The notes below the pieces were generated by a model that saw only the letters and a list, made by a program, of their open reading frames with translations, did not search any database and had not been told where the DNA came from. From Donghicola eburneus (GTDB lineage Bacteria; Pseudomonadota; Alphaproteobacteria; Rhodobacterales; Rhodobacteraceae), in the NCBI RefSeq assembly GCF_900115865.1, contig NZ_FOXY01000012.1:1-64000 (forward strand): a stretch of 64,000 nucleotides of DNA, given 5' to 3'. Positions 8,232 through 17,713 of this stretch are shown here, one piece after another. Position 1 is the first letter of the stretch; the number at the start of each line of letters is the position of its first letter. Both the position numbers and the translations under genes were made by a program.

Positions 8232-10490
8232 ATGCCCGACGGAACCGAAAGCGAAAGCAGAAAACTACTTGTCCGACTGCGTGACACGCTCGCCGAAGGC
8301 GGCGCGGGTCAAGAGCGGTTGGACAAGATCACGCACCTGATCGCCAGCTCTATGCTGACCGAGGTGTGCTCGATCTATCTGTTTCGCGATGATGACACGC
8401 TCGAACTCTGCGCAACCGAGGGCCTGAAGGCCGAGTCGGTGCATCAGACCCGTCTGCGTTTGGGCGAGGGTCTGGTGGGCCGTGTCGCCAAAACCACCCA
8501 GATCGTCAACACGGCCGACGCGCCGTCCGAGCGCGGCTTCCGCTACATGCCGGAAACCGGCGAAGAGGCGTATTCCTCCTTCCTTGGTGTTCCGATTCAG
8601 CGCCTTGGCGAAACGTTGGGCGTTCTGGTCGTGCAGTCAAAAGAGGCGCGACAATTCTCGTCAGATGAAGTGTACGCGCTGGAAGTCGTGGCGATGGTTC
8701 TGGCCGAAATGGCGGAGCTCGGTGCATTTGTCGGCGATGGAGCAGCGCTCAAAGCCCTGCATCAACAGCCCGTCCTGTTCCGCGGCACTGTGGGCCAAGA
8801 AGGCACCGCCGAAGGCCATATTTGGCTGCACGAACCCCGCGTGGTTGTCACCAATCCCGTTGCCGAAGATCCCCAAGCCGAGACAGAGCGCCTGCGCGAC
8901 GCCGTAAATGAATTGCGCTACTCTGTGGACCAGATGCTGTCTGTCGCCGAGGGCGGCGATGCCGACCATGTCCAGGTTCTCGAAGCCTACAAGATGTTCG
9001 CTAATTCCAAAGGCTGGCTCCGCCGCATGGAAGAGGACATCTCGCGCGGCCTGTCCGCCGAAGCTGCCGTGGAAAAAGAGCAATCCATCGCACGCTCTCG
9101 CATGGCCCGTTCGACCGATGCCTACCTGCGCGAGCGTTTGAACGATTTGGATGATCTATCAAACCGCCTGCTTCGAATCCTGACAGGTCAGGGCAGCGAC
9201 ACCGGTGCCGAGATGCCCGATGATCCGGTTCTCGTGGCCCGCAACATCGGTCCCGCCGAGCTGCTGGACTATGGCCGCCGGCTCAAAGGTGTGATTCTCG
9301 AAGAAGGCTCTGTTGGCAGCCACGCCGCAATCGTCGCCCGCGCTCTGGCGATTCCGTTGGTGGTGCACGCACGAAACATCACGACCGAAGCGCTGAACGG
9401 CAACCATGTGCTGCTCGATGGCGATCAGGGTGTGGTCCACCTGCGTCCCGACGAAAACGTGGTCAAAGCGTTTCGCGATCAGATGGCTATGCAAGCACAG
9501 GCCCAAGAGCGTTACGCCTCGATCCGTGACCTGCCCGCTGAAACACTGTGTGGCCGCCGAATCTCCCTGACCATGAATGCAGGGCTGATGGCTGACCTGC
9601 CCTCTTTGCCCACCTCGGGCGCCGAAGGCGTCGGCCTGTTCCGTACAGAACTCCAATTCCTTGTCCGGAACAAAATGCCCAAACGGGCCGAGCTTTCCGC
9701 GCTGTATGGCCGCGTGCTGGACGCCGCTGACGGTCAGCCGGTGGTGTTCCGGACTCTCGACATCGGGTCGGACAAGGTCCTGCCCTACATGAAGCCCAAC
9801 GACGAACCAAATCCGGCTCTGGGCTGGCGTGCGATTCGCGTGGGTTTGGACAAGCCGGGCGTCTTGCGGATGCAGTTGCAGGCCCTGATCCGCGCTGCGA
9901 ATGGTCGCCCTCTGTCGGTGATGTTCCCGTTCATCGCGCAGATGGATGAATTCACCGTTGCGCGTCAGGAAATCGACAAGGCTATGGCCCGCGAAGAGCG
10001 CTTGGGCCACGTACTGCCATCCGAGCTGAAAATCGGCACCATGCTTGAGACACCTTCGCTGGCCTTTGCCCCTCAGGCGTTCTTTGAGCAGGTAGATTTC
10101 GTTTCGATTGGCGGGAACGATCTGAAGCAGTTCTTCTTTGCCGCCGACCGTGAAAATGAGCGCGTGCGCCGCCGCTATGACACGCTGAACGTCAGCTTCC
10201 TGTCCTTCCTCGAAGGGATCGTGAACCGCTGCCGGACCACAGGCACGCCGCTGTCCTTCTGTGGTGAAGATGCGGGTCGACCAATCGAGGCGCTATGCCT
10301 TGCCGCCATCGGGTTGCAAAGCCTGTCTATGCGTCCCGCATCCATTGGACCGGTGAAGCATCTGCTGCGCCGCACCAACCTCGGAGAACTGTATAGCGTG
10401 ATTTCCGAGGCTCGCGAATCCGGCGTCCAAAGTGTGCGGCCCGCAGTGATGGAGTATCTGGCCAAGGCCGCGATCCCTACTGCCAACTAA
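8232..10490 (+). CDS. ptsP: phosphoenolpyruvate-protein phosphotransferase PtsP (EI-Ntr)
   Basis: First enzyme of the nitrogen phosphotransferase system; it takes phosphate from PEP and passes it to NPr and then EIIA-Ntr, signalling carbon/nitrogen status. The 752 residues comprise an N-terminal GAF domain (about 15-165), the swivelling phospho-histidine domain with GSHAAIVARALAIPLVV (phospho-His at residue 364), and a PEP-binding TIM barrel with GVGLFRTE, IGTMLETPS, SIGGNDLKQF and the cysteine motif FCGEDAGRP. GAF-containing EI is diagnostic for PtsP rather than the sugar PTS enzyme. It follows lysC by eight bases, an arrangement shared by many alphaproteobacteria, and is followed by a strong terminator. 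Confidence 0.95.
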   Translation: MPDGTESESRKLLVRLRDTLAEGGAGQERLDKITHLIASSMLTEVCSIYLFRDDDTLELCATEGLKAESVHQTRLRLGEGLVGRVAKTTQIVNTADAPSERGFRYMPETGEEAYSSFLGVPIQRLGETLGVLVVQSKEARQFSSDEVYALEVVAMVLAEMAELGAFVGDGAALKALHQQPVLFRGTVGQEGTAEGHIWLHEPRVVVTNPVAEDPQAETERLRDAVNELRYSVDQMLSVAEGGDADHVQVLEAYKMFANSKGWLRRMEEDISRGLSAEAAVEKEQSIARSRMARSTDAYLRERLNDLDDLSNRLLRILTGQGSDTGAEMPDDPVLVARNIGPAELLDYGRRLKGVILEEGSVGSHAAIVARALAIPLVVHARNITTEALNGNHVLLDGDQGVVHLRPDENVVKAFRDQMAMQAQAQERYASIRDLPAETLCGRRISLTMNAGLMADLPSLPTSGAEGVGLFRTELQFLVRNKMPKRAELSALYGRVLDAADGQPVVFRTLDIGSDKVLPYMKPNDEPNPALGWRAIRVGLDKPGVLRMQLQALIRAANGRPLSVMFPFIAQMDEFTVARQEIDKAMAREERLGHVLPSELKIGTMLETPSLAFAPQAFFEQVDFVSIGGNDLKQFFFAADRENERVRRRYDTLNVSFLSFLEGIVNRCRTTGTPLSFCGEDAGRPIEALCLAAIGLQSLSMRPASIGPVKHLLRRTNLGELYSVISEARESGVQSVRPAVMEYLAKAAIPTAN

Positions 10491-10515
10491 GGCCACAGCA
10501 AACCACGCAATAGCA

Positions 10516-10542
10516 AAGGGCGCCCAACCGGAGCGCCCTTTT
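10516..10542 (+). terminator. intrinsic terminator after ptsP
   Basis: AAGGGCGC and GCGCCCTT pair around a nine-base loop, ending in a short T-run. It lies 25 bases after the ptsP stop. Because the stem starts with A residues it could also stop transcripts of the convergent GNAT gene. Confidence 0.8.
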
Positions 10543-10554
10543 GCTTTGGCCAAA

Positions 10555-11040
10555 TCAATCAGCGGGGCCTTCCCACTTGTGCACATCGCCTTGGATGCCC
10601 TCCCAATCCCCGATCCCGAGGACACGATCCGGGTTCGTCGGTGGTGGCATCTCTACGCCCGTCAGTTTCTCGAACCCGAACCGACTGTAATAGGGATAGT
10701 CGCCCACCAGCATCACGCGCGGCCACCCCAGCTCGGCGGTCCGGCTGAGCGAGGCTTGCATCAGGATGCCCCCCAACCCCTCGCCCTGCCGCGTGGGGTG
10801 CACAGCGATGGGACCCAAGAGCAAGGCCGGACTGTCACCGACCCGCACAGGCCAGAACCGGATGGCTCCGGCCAAAATTTTATCAGGGTCACGCGCTGTC
10901 AGGCTAAGTTCGGGCACACGATCAACCCCGTCCCGCAATCGGTAGGACGACAGTGCCTCGCGACCGGGGGCAAAGCACAGATCGTACAGGGCTTCGACCT
11001 CCCACACGTCCTCTGGCTGTTCTTGCGCAATCTCGAACAC
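10555..11040 (-). CDS. GNAT family N-acetyltransferase
   Basis: A 161-residue GNAT-fold enzyme. The acetyl-CoA binding segment is LLGPIAVHPTRQGEGLGGILM (conserved Q/RxxGxG pattern near residues 83-95), and VGDYPYYSRFGF near 110-122 is the typical beta6-alpha4 region of the YhbS-like subgroup. The acceptor substrate is unknown. The start is GTG at 11040, with GGAGG four bases upstream. It is transcribed away from the flavin reductase gene, so the 74-base gap holds both promoters. Confidence 0.82.
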   Translation of the reverse strand: MFEIAQEQPEDVWEVEALYDLCFAPGREALSSYRLRDGVDRVPELSLTARDPDKILAGAIRFWPVRVGDSPALLLGPIAVHPTRQGEGLGGILMQASLSRTAELGWPRVMLVGDYPYYSRFGFEKLTGVEMPPPTNPDRVLGIGDWEGIQGDVHKWEGPAD

Positions 11041-11114
11041 CTGACCTCCGATCTTTCGAGTGGCATGGCGGGTATCATGACACTACTTGTGTATCAATCA
11101 CATAGGAGCAAAAC

Positions 11115-11720
11115 ATGTTCTATCGCCCCAGCGAAGGCCACGGTCTGCCACACAATCCGTTCAACGCCATCGTCACCCCGCGGCCCATTGGCTGGATCTC
11201 AACCCGTGATGCGGACGGGCGGGACAACTTGGCCCCATATTCGTTTTTTAACGCGGTTGCTTACGTGCCCCCGCAAGTGATGTTTGCTTCAACATCTGCC
11301 AAAGCAGACCGCGGAGACACCAAGGACAGCGTCTCGAATATCCGCGACACAGGCGTGTTTTGCGTGAACATCGTGGAATACGCGGCGCGCGATGTAATGA
11401 ATGCCTCGTCAGCGACAGTGGACCGCGACGTTGACGAATTCGAACTTGCCGGAATCGACAAAGCTGCGTGCGACACCATCGCCGCGGCGCGTGTCGCAAA
11501 CGCCCCCGCCTCTCTGGAATGCAAGGTGACCCAGATCATCCAGCTCGAGGGTGAGTCGAACTTCGCCGTATTTGGCGAAGTAACAGGCATCCACATGCGA
11601 GACGACTGCATTGTGGACGGTCGCTTTGACGTGACGCGCTACCAGCCTTTGACCCGTCTAGGCTATCGTGACTACGGGGTGATCAAAGAGGTCTTTAGCC
11701 TGACCCGCCCCGACGACTGA
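11115..11720 (+). CDS. flavin reductase family protein
   Basis: A 201-residue protein with the split-barrel FMN-binding fold of the flavin reductase (DIM6/NTAB) family, seen in PRPIGWISTRDADGRDNLAPYSFFNAVAY at the N-terminus and in the later IVDGRFDVTRYQPLTRLG. Members reduce FMN with NAD(P)H or bind FMN in oxidoreductases of unknown role; the subgroup here is the roughly 200-residue one without a known partner. The start ATG follows AGGAGC by five bases. Neighbours do not suggest a monooxygenase partner. Confidence 0.85.
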   Translation: MFYRPSEGHGLPHNPFNAIVTPRPIGWISTRDADGRDNLAPYSFFNAVAYVPPQVMFASTSAKADRGDTKDSVSNIRDTGVFCVNIVEYAARDVMNASSATVDRDVDEFELAGIDKAACDTIAAARVANAPASLECKVTQIIQLEGESNFAVFGEVTGIHMRDDCIVDGRFDVTRYQPLTRLGYRDYGVIKEVFSLTRPDD

Positions 11721-11762
11721 GTCGCCTGCCGTATTCCCAAGTCCGCCCTGCCCGCGTATCCA

Positions 11763-11780
11763 TGTGCTGAACCCAGCACA
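11763..11780 (+). other. small hairpin directly before the mtnP ribosome site
   Basis: TGTGCTG-AACC-CAGCACA forms a seven-pair stem with a four-base loop, ending two bases before the GGAGGG ribosome site of mtnP. It could modulate translation or mark a 3' end of the preceding gene; neither is shown. Confidence 0.35.
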
Positions 11781-11791
11781 CGGAGGGCATC

Positions 11792-12673
11792 ATGGAGACC
11801 ATGATCGGGATTATCGGGGGCAGCGGCCTGTACGACATCGACGGACTAGAGGATGCCAAATGGGTCAGTGTCGAAACCCCGTGGGGCGCGTCGTCTGATC
11901 AGATCATGACCGGCGTACTGGACGGGCTAAAGATGGCGTTCCTGCCCCGCCACGGACGCGGGCACGTCCATAGCCCTTCGACCGTGCCCTACCGCGCGAA
12001 CATAGATGCGCTGAAACGCATCGGGGTGACGGATATCATCAGCCTGTCCGCCACAGGCAGTTTCCGCGAAGAAATGGCCCCCGGCGATTTCGTCATTGTG
12101 GATCAGTACATCGACCGCACTCGCGGCCGCGACAAATCCTTCTTCGGGACGGGCTGCGTCGCCCATGTCAGCCTTGCGCATCCGACCTGCCCTCGGCTGT
12201 CGGATATTCTGGCCGAAGCCGCCGCAACCGCCGGTGCCCGCGTTCATCGCGGCGGCACCTATCTGGCGATGGAGGGACCGCAGTTCAGTACCTTGGGCGA
12301 ATCAAAGCTGTACCGAGAGGTCTGGGGCTGCGACGTGATCGGCATGACCAACATGCCCGAGGCCGCTTTGGCCCGCGAGGCAGAGATCTGCTACGCCTCG
12401 GTCGCGATGGTCACCGACTATGACAGCTGGCACCCCGACCACGGCGAAGTCAGCGTGACCGACATCATCAAGACCCTGCAGGGCAATGGTGAAAAGGCGC
12501 GTGACACCATTCGTGCCCTGCCCGATCTGATCGACCGCGAGCGGGCGCCCTGCCCCCACGAATGTGACCGCGCGTTAGAGTTTGCCATCATGACCGCGCC
12601 TGATAAACGGGACGCCGAACTTTTGAAAAAACTCGATGCGGTCGCTGGCCGCGTCCTGAAAGGCACCCCATGA
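11792..12673 (+). CDS. mtnP: S-methyl-5'-thioadenosine phosphorylase
   Basis: Splits methylthioadenosine into adenine and methylthioribose-1-phosphate, recycling the by-product of polyamine synthesis. The 293-residue protein has the family start [16 protein letters not shown], the phosphate site [18 protein letters not shown], and the substrate segment [28 protein letters not shown]. The ATG at 11792 has GGAGGG five bases before it; an ATG three codons later is possible. The last four bases ATGA are shared with apt, whose product uses the adenine made here, so the pair forms a coherent salvage operon. Confidence 0.95.
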   Translation: METMIGIIGGSGLYDIDGLEDAKWVSVETPWGASSDQIMTGVLDGLKMAFLPRHGRGHVHSPSTVPYRANIDALKRIGVTDIISLSATGSFREEMAPGDFVIVDQYIDRTRGRDKSFFGTGCVAHVSLAHPTCPRLSDILAEAAATAGARVHRGGTYLAMEGPQFSTLGESKLYREVWGCDVIGMTNMPEAALAREAEICYASVAMVTDYDSWHPDHGEVSVTDIIKTLQGNGEKARDTIRALPDLIDRERAPCPHECDRALEFAIMTAPDKRDAELLKKLDAVAGRVLKGTP

Positions 12674-13200
12674 CACAGGTCCAAGACTACATCCGCACCA
12701 TCGTCGATTTTCCCAAACCGGGCATCATGTTCCGCGACGTGACCACGCTATTTAGCAACCCGCGGGGCTTTCGCATGGCGATCGACCAACTACTGCACCC
12801 CTATGCGGGCGAGCGGATTGATGTGGTTGTGGGCCTAGAGGCGCGCGGATTTATCCTTGGCGGCGCGGTCGCGCACCAGTTGGGGACCGGCTTCGTGCCT
12901 GTTCGCAAGAAGGGCAAACTGCCCGGCACCGTGATCTCCGAAGCCTACACGCTCGAATACGGCGAGGCTGTGGTCGAGGTACACGACGACGCCATCGCGC
13001 CAGGTCAGAACGTGTTGATCGTCGATGACCTACTGGCCACAGGCGGCACCGCCGAAGCGGGGATCAAACTGGTCGAACGGCTTGGCGGCCAGATCGCAGG
13101 CTGCGCGTTTGTGGTGGACCTGCCTGATCTAGGGGGCCGCAAACGGCTGAAGGCGTTGGACATCGACGTCCACGCGCTCTGCTCCTTCGAAGGGGACTAA
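12670..13200 (+). CDS. apt: adenine phosphoribosyltransferase
   Basis: Converts adenine and PRPP to AMP. The 176 residues are the normal length. Diagnostic segments are [16 protein letters not shown] at the N-terminus, [24 protein letters not shown], and the PRPP-binding loop [16 protein letters not shown]. Start and mtnP stop overlap in ATGA, which couples adenine release to adenine reuse. Confidence 0.96.
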   Translation: MTQVQDYIRTIVDFPKPGIMFRDVTTLFSNPRGFRMAIDQLLHPYAGERIDVVVGLEARGFILGGAVAHQLGTGFVPVRKKGKLPGTVISEAYTLEYGEAVVEVHDDAIAPGQNVLIVDDLLATGGTAEAGIKLVERLGGQIAGCAFVVDLPDLGGRKRLKALDIDVHALCSFEGD

Positions 13201-13202
13201 GG

Positions 13203-13547
13203 ATGACACCTGCCGCTGAGTTCGCCGCCGATTGGGAAGCGGGTTGGAACAGCCACGATCTGGACCGGATCATGGCCCACTACAGTCCCGATATCGTCTT
13301 CCGGTCAAAAAAAGCGGTGGCTCTGGTCGGCAACGGAGAGGTGCGCGGGCATGACGCCCTGCGCGCCTATTGGCAGGCCGCGCTGGACAAACAGCCTGAC
13401 CTGCATTTCACCGTCCGTGATGTGTTTGCTGGCCACGAGATGATGGTCATCACCTACGAAAACCATCGGGGCGTTCTAGCGCCAGAGACGCTCTATTTCG
13501 GCGCGGACGGCTTGGTGATCCAAGCCGCCGCCTGTCACGCGGGTTAA
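13203..13547 (+). CDS. SnoaL-like / NTF2-fold nuclear transport factor 2 family protein
   Basis: A 114-residue single-domain protein. The N-terminal helix with WEAGWNSHDLDRIMAHYSPDIVF followed by a central helix (ALRAYWQAALDKQPDLHFTV) is the cone-shaped SnoaL/NTF2 pattern found in small isomerases, hydrolases and binding proteins. No catalytic role can be assigned. It begins two bases after the apt stop and probably belongs to the mtnP-apt transcript. Its TAA overlaps the stop of the convergent oxidoreductase within TTAA (13544-13547). Confidence 0.75.
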   Translation: MTPAAEFAADWEAGWNSHDLDRIMAHYSPDIVFRSKKAVALVGNGEVRGHDALRAYWQAALDKQPDLHFTVRDVFAGHEMMVITYENHRGVLAPETLYFGADGLVIQAAACHAG

Positions 13548-14950
13548 GCGCGCAGGATCACGCCAGGGTTCATGATACCTTTGGGGTCCACCGCCTGTTT
13601 GATCGCGCGCAGAGCCGCCAGCTTGACCGGATCGCTGTATTTCTCCAGATCGCTGACTTTCAGGCGGCCGACACCGTGCTCGGCGCTGACCGAACCATTG
13701 AACGCATGGACCAGATCATGCACCCCGGTTTTTACCGCCGCACGCAGGTCTTCGTAATCCGCGCGGGATTTTCCGGCAGCGGGGAAGACGTTGTAGTGCA
13801 AGTTGCCGTCCCCAAGGTGCCCAAAGCAATTCACCCGAACATCCCCAAGCGCCGCCATAGCTGCATTCCCTTCGCGGATAAATTCAGGGATTCGGCTGAT
13901 CGGAACAGAAATATCGTGGCTGCTGATTGAACCGATCCGGCGGTTCCCCTCGGGGATATTCTCGCGGATGTTCCACAGGTCGGTGCGCTGTTGCTCGGAC
14001 TGTGCAATCAGGCCATCGGTGACGATTCCCGCTTCGAAGGCTTCGGCAAATAGGGTCTCTAGCGCCTCTGCAGGGTCCAAACCTTTGGCAAGTCCCACGT
14101 CGGTCAGAACGCTCCATTCCGGCGCTTCGTCATAGGGCAGACGCAATTCAGGCATGGTTTCCTGCAAGAACTCCCAGCCCTGACGGTGCATGATTTCAAA
14201 TGCGCTGATTCCCTCGGCCATATGGCTGCGGGCCATGGCCAGCAGTTCCGTCGCCGCCTCGGGCGAGGGCACGACGAACAAAGCAGTCCCTTCGCTGGCG
14301 GGAATTGGGAACAGCTTCAGCGCGGCGGCGGTGATGATCCCGAGCGAGCCTTCGGATCCGATCATCAAGTTGCGCAGATCATATCCTGTGTTGTCCTTGC
14401 GCAAACGGGTCAGGCCGTTCCAGATGTCTCCATTCGGCATCACGACCTCTAGTCCCAGACACAGGTCGCGCGCATTTCCGTAGCGCAGCACATTCAGACC
14501 GCCCGCGTTTGTCGCCAGATTACCTCCGATCCGCGCCGAGCCCTTGGCTGCGATCGACAACGGAAACAGCCGGTCCTCTTTTTCGACAGCCGTGTGCAAA
14601 TCTTGCAGAATGCAGCCCGCTTCGGCCACCAGAACGTTTTCCTCGGGGTAGATCGCACGCACCGCATTCATCCGTTCAAGCGAGATGATCAGCGGCTCGA
14701 TTCCGTCCTGCGCAATCTGCCCACCGACGAGGCCGGTGCCTCCTCCGTATGGAACGACCGGAACACCCGCCGCGTGGGCAAATTTCACCGCGAGCGATAC
14801 CTCTTCGGTGTTGGCGGGTGCGATAAGTAGGCCGCCCTGCCCCTTGTAGCGACCGCGGGGTTCTTCCAAATACCGAGGTTCGAGTTCGCGAAATGCAGCG
14901 GCAGGCAAGGCGTCCCGCAGGGCGCCTTCGATCGAAGTCACGGGGGTCAT
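13544..14950 (-). CDS. FAD-binding 2-hydroxyacid oxidoreductase, GlcD/D-lactate dehydrogenase type
   Basis: A 468-residue FAD-linked oxidase. The PCMH-type FAD domain has VPVVPYGGGTGLVGGQ and GNLATNAGGLNVLRYGNARD; the C-terminal FAD-oxidase domain has CFGHLGDGNLHYNVFPA, VSAEHGVGRLK and the end motif MNPGVILRA. This family oxidises D-lactate, D-2-hydroxyglutarate or glycolate and passes electrons to a quinone or ETF. The absence of GlcE/GlcF subunits next door favours a single-subunit D-lactate or D-2-hydroxyglutarate dehydrogenase, but substrate is not decided by sequence. Confidence 0.85.
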   Translation of the reverse strand: MTPVTSIEGALRDALPAAAFRELEPRYLEEPRGRYKGQGGLLIAPANTEEVSLAVKFAHAAGVPVVPYGGGTGLVGGQIAQDGIEPLIISLERMNAVRAIYPEENVLVAEAGCILQDLHTAVEKEDRLFPLSIAAKGSARIGGNLATNAGGLNVLRYGNARDLCLGLEVVMPNGDIWNGLTRLRKDNTGYDLRNLMIGSEGSLGIITAAALKLFPIPASEGTALFVVPSPEAATELLAMARSHMAEGISAFEIMHRQGWEFLQETMPELRLPYDEAPEWSVLTDVGLAKGLDPAEALETLFAEAFEAGIVTDGLIAQSEQQRTDLWNIRENIPEGNRRIGSISSHDISVPISRIPEFIREGNAAMAALGDVRVNCFGHLGDGNLHYNVFPAAGKSRADYEDLRAAVKTGVHDLVHAFNGSVSAEHGVGRLKVSDLEKYSDPVKLAALRAIKQAVDPKGIMNPGVILRA

Positions 14951-14958
14951 GGGCTCTC

Positions 14959-15801
14959 CTATTCAGCGCCCAAGTCTTGGGCCGAAATCGGACGAGGTTC
15001 AAGCACCACAACTGTCGGGCGCGAGGGTAAATTCCGCAGGGAGACGTCGATCTGCGACTCGCCCGTGCGCTGGATTGCGAAATCCTGTTCCATACGCGCG
15101 ATGAACTGTTCCAACGTCAGGCGGCCGAACCAGTGCATCGGAATGATGATCGATGATTTCAGCCGCTGCATAACTCGCACCACCGACGGCTGATCTAGCG
15201 TCATACCGCCATCCACAGCCACCATTGTGACATCCAAGCGGCCCATTGCGGCGTATTGCGCCGCCGAGGGTTCGTGATGCAAGTGCCCCATATGGCCGAT
15301 ACACAGCCCGCCCACTTCGAAAATAAAGATCGAGTTGCCATTCTCGCCCGCCGAGCCAGAACCCCGTCGATTGTCCGTGGTCACGTTGCGCACCAGCATA
15401 TCCCCAAGATCGAGATAGTGCACCGCCGCGTTCCCCTCGGCATCAGGCCAGCCCTGCAGAACATGCTTGATGTCGGGGTCAGGATAGCTGGTCCAGTGGG
15501 TCCCATGGGCGTTGTTCATAGTGGCAACATCCGGCGTAAAATCCCCTTGCCCCAGATAACCGGAATAGTCTGTCACCGCCGTCAAACCGCTCTGAGTGCC
15601 GATCAAAAACATCGCGTGGTCCAGATAGCGAATACGGACGGTGTATTCGTCTGCGATTGGATCGGAAAAACTGGCAAGCTGCACGTATTCAAGACCCGGC
15701 GCGCTGTTGGCCACCGCGATGCAATGACTTGGCCGGCGGTCTTGGGCCTGAGCTGCCCCTGCAGTCACCAGAAGAAGAAGTGAGATGAGACGAAATACCA
15801 T
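14959..15801 (-). CDS. exported metallo-beta-lactamase-fold hydrolase
   Basis: A 280-residue MBL-fold protein of the UlaG-like group. Likely metal ligands are in NNAHGTHW, GHMGHLHHE and PMHWFG, which match the group's spaced histidines, though the classical HxHxDH is replaced by NAHGTH. An N-terminal signal peptide (MVFRLISLLLLVTAGAAQA) places it in the periplasm. The ATG at 15801 is chosen since the signal peptide then starts correctly; the upstream extension begins with TTG. It is followed by the FAD oxidoreductase gene 8 bases downstream, so they may be co-expressed. Substrate unknown. Confidence 0.78.
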   Translation of the reverse strand: MVFRLISLLLLVTAGAAQAQDRRPSHCIAVANSAPGLEYVQLASFSDPIADEYTVRIRYLDHAMFLIGTQSGLTAVTDYSGYLGQGDFTPDVATMNNAHGTHWTSYPDPDIKHVLQGWPDAEGNAAVHYLDLGDMLVRNVTTDNRRGSGSAGENGNSIFIFEVGGLCIGHMGHLHHEPSAAQYAAMGRLDVTMVAVDGGMTLDQPSVVRVMQRLKSSIIIPMHWFGRLTLEQFIARMEQDFAIQRTGESQIDVSLRNLPSRPTVVVLEPRPISAQDLGAE

Positions 15802-15871
15802 GTGCGATCCCCCGTGTTCGCCCAAAGGCTAACACAAGTTCCGCACGATCCGGTCTTCACGGATCGGTCAA

Positions 15872-16450
15872 CTAAACCGTCTTGCCCCGTCGATCGTGGC
15901 GAAGAGCTGCGAAAAGCACATGATTACGCCAGCGACCGTCGATCTGCAGATAGGATTGCGCGACGCCCTCGTACTTGAACCCGCATTTTTCGAGCACGCC
16001 GTGCGAGGGCTTGTTTTCCGGCAGGCAAGCCGCTTCGATCCGGCTCAGGTCCATGCGCGTAAAGGCATGGTGCACAATCGCGGCAATCGCTTCGGTCATA
16101 TATCCTTGGCGGGCAAAGGGTTCGCCGATCCAGTAACCGATCGTGCCCATCTGCGCAGGCCCTCGGCGTACATTGTCCAAGGTAATCGCACCAAGCAGCA
16201 TGTCATCAGACCGACGGATCATAAACAGCGGCACAGCAGTGCCCTGAGACATGGATCGGCTGGCCCAGTAAACGCGGTTGGTAAAGGCTTTGCGGCTGAG
16301 GTGATCCTCGGCCCATGTGGGTTCCCACGGTGTCAGGAAATCACGACAGGAAAAACGCAGCGTGCTCCACGCACGGTAGTCGCCATGGAGCGGGAGTCGT
16401 AGCGTCATACGCTCGGTCTCCAGGCGAAACTTCCGTTTGTTCAGCAGCAT
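15872..16450 (-). CDS. RimJ-like GNAT acetyltransferase
   Basis: A 192-residue acetyltransferase of the RimJ/RimL group, shown by ERMTLRLPLHGDYRAW, the segment IGYWIGEPFARQGYMTEAI that binds acetyl-CoA, and CLPENKPSHGVLEKCGFKYEG. RimJ acetylates ribosomal protein S5 N-terminus in E. coli, but relatives modify other proteins or small molecules. The start is directly adjacent to the stop of the M16 peptidase gene with no gap, and this surf1-thrC-M16-GNAT order recurs in Rhodobacterales, suggesting co-transcription. Confidence 0.8.
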   Translation of the reverse strand: MLLNKRKFRLETERMTLRLPLHGDYRAWSTLRFSCRDFLTPWEPTWAEDHLSRKAFTNRVYWASRSMSQGTAVPLFMIRRSDDMLLGAITLDNVRRGPAQMGTIGYWIGEPFARQGYMTEAIAAIVHHAFTRMDLSRIEAACLPENKPSHGVLEKCGFKYEGVAQSYLQIDGRWRNHVLFAALRHDRRGKTV

Positions 16451-17713
16451 TTATCCAGCCAGCCTCTCTTTCAACGCGGCCAGGAAAGGCGCATTGTCTA
16501 CGGGACCATAGAGCGCCATCGCGGACGGCGCATTGGTGGCAAGATTGATTCCGAAATCACGCACGTTTTCAAGAGTAACGGCATCGATTCGCGCCACAGT
16601 CTCTGACAAATCGGGCACACGGCCCCAGATCGACATCATACGGGCCAAACGTTCAGCACGATTCGACGGGCTTTCGAGCCCCATGAGCATGCCAGCCTTC
16701 ATCTGGGCACGGGCACGATCAATCTCGGCGATACGCAGATCCTCGTTGATACGGCGCATTTCGTCGATGGTGACTTCCGCCAATTCACCCAGCTGTTCGG
16801 CGCTGGTGCCAGCGTAAACGGTGATTAGGCCGGTGTCGGAATAAGCGCCCGCCTGGCTAAAGATCGTGTAGCACAAACCGCGGTGTTCGCGAATTTCCTG
16901 GAACAGACGAGAAGACATGCCGCCCCCCAGCGCGTTCGCATAAATCTGGCCGGTAAAGAAATCATCCGCACGGTAGCCGGGGCTTTCAAAGGCCAACGTG
17001 AAGTGCGCCTGCTCCAGCTTTTTCACTTCGCGGCGCTCGCCCCCTTGGAATGCTGCAGCGTCTTCGTGCTGTGCCGCACCCGGCTGCATGTGACCGAACA
17101 GCTTCTCCGCCTCGCGCACGATGGCGTCGTGGTCGACAGCGCCAGCAGCCGATAGAATCATCTGACCGGGGCCATAGTGTTCCTCGACAAAGCCCGACAA
17201 ATCCTCGCGGCTGAAGTGGCGTACGCGCTCGGAGGGTCCAAGGATGGTCCGACCAAGAGGTTGGTTTGGGTAGGCCTCTTCTTGCAACCAGTCAAAGATC
17301 ACGTCGTCAGGCGTGTCCAGCGCCTGACCGATCTCTTGCAAGATCACGCCACGTTCGACCTCGATCTCGTTCTCGTCAAAGGTCGGATTGAGCAGAATGT
17401 CTGCGATGACATCCAGCGCCAGTGGCACGTCATTTGCCAATACGCGGGCGTAATAGGCTGTAACCTCACGCGAGGTGTAGGCATTGATATACCCGCCCAC
17501 ATCTTCAATGACTTCGGCAATCTCCAGCGCGGAGCGACGCTTGGTGCCTTTGAAGGCCATGTGTTCAAGGAAGTGGGCAATGCCGTTCTGTTCCACCCTT
17601 TCGTGGCGCGCACCGGCACCCACCCAAATCCCGATCGCAGCGGATTCGAGGCCGGGCATGTGCTCCGTCACAACGCGGAAGCCATTGGAAAGGGTATGGG
17701 TCTGAACGGTCAA
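16451..17713 (-). CDS. M16 family zinc peptidase
   Basis: A 420-residue mitochondrial-processing-peptidase-like enzyme. The inverted zinc motif is HFLEHMAFKG near residue 47 (HxxEH), with the downstream Glu in EVTAYYARV region; the C-terminal half is the inactive second M16 domain. These proteins degrade peptides; bacterial substrates are poorly known. The start is TTG, overlapping the thrC stop (TTGA), supported because the protein begins at the normal family position with TVQTHTLSNGFRVVTEHMPG and no ATG is nearby. Overlap with thrC argues for translational coupling. Confidence 0.9.
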   Translation of the reverse strand: MTVQTHTLSNGFRVVTEHMPGLESAAIGIWVGAGARHERVEQNGIAHFLEHMAFKGTKRRSALEIAEVIEDVGGYINAYTSREVTAYYARVLANDVPLALDVIADILLNPTFDENEIEVERGVILQEIGQALDTPDDVIFDWLQEEAYPNQPLGRTILGPSERVRHFSREDLSGFVEEHYGPGQMILSAAGAVDHDAIVREAEKLFGHMQPGAAQHEDAAAFQGGERREVKKLEQAHFTLAFESPGYRADDFFTGQIYANALGGGMSSRLFQEIREHRGLCYTIFSQAGAYSDTGLITVYAGTSAEQLGELAEVTIDEMRRINEDLRIAEIDRARAQMKAGMLMGLESPSNRAERLARMMSIWGRVPDLSETVARIDAVTLENVRDFGINLATNAPSAMALYGPVDNAPFLAALKERLAG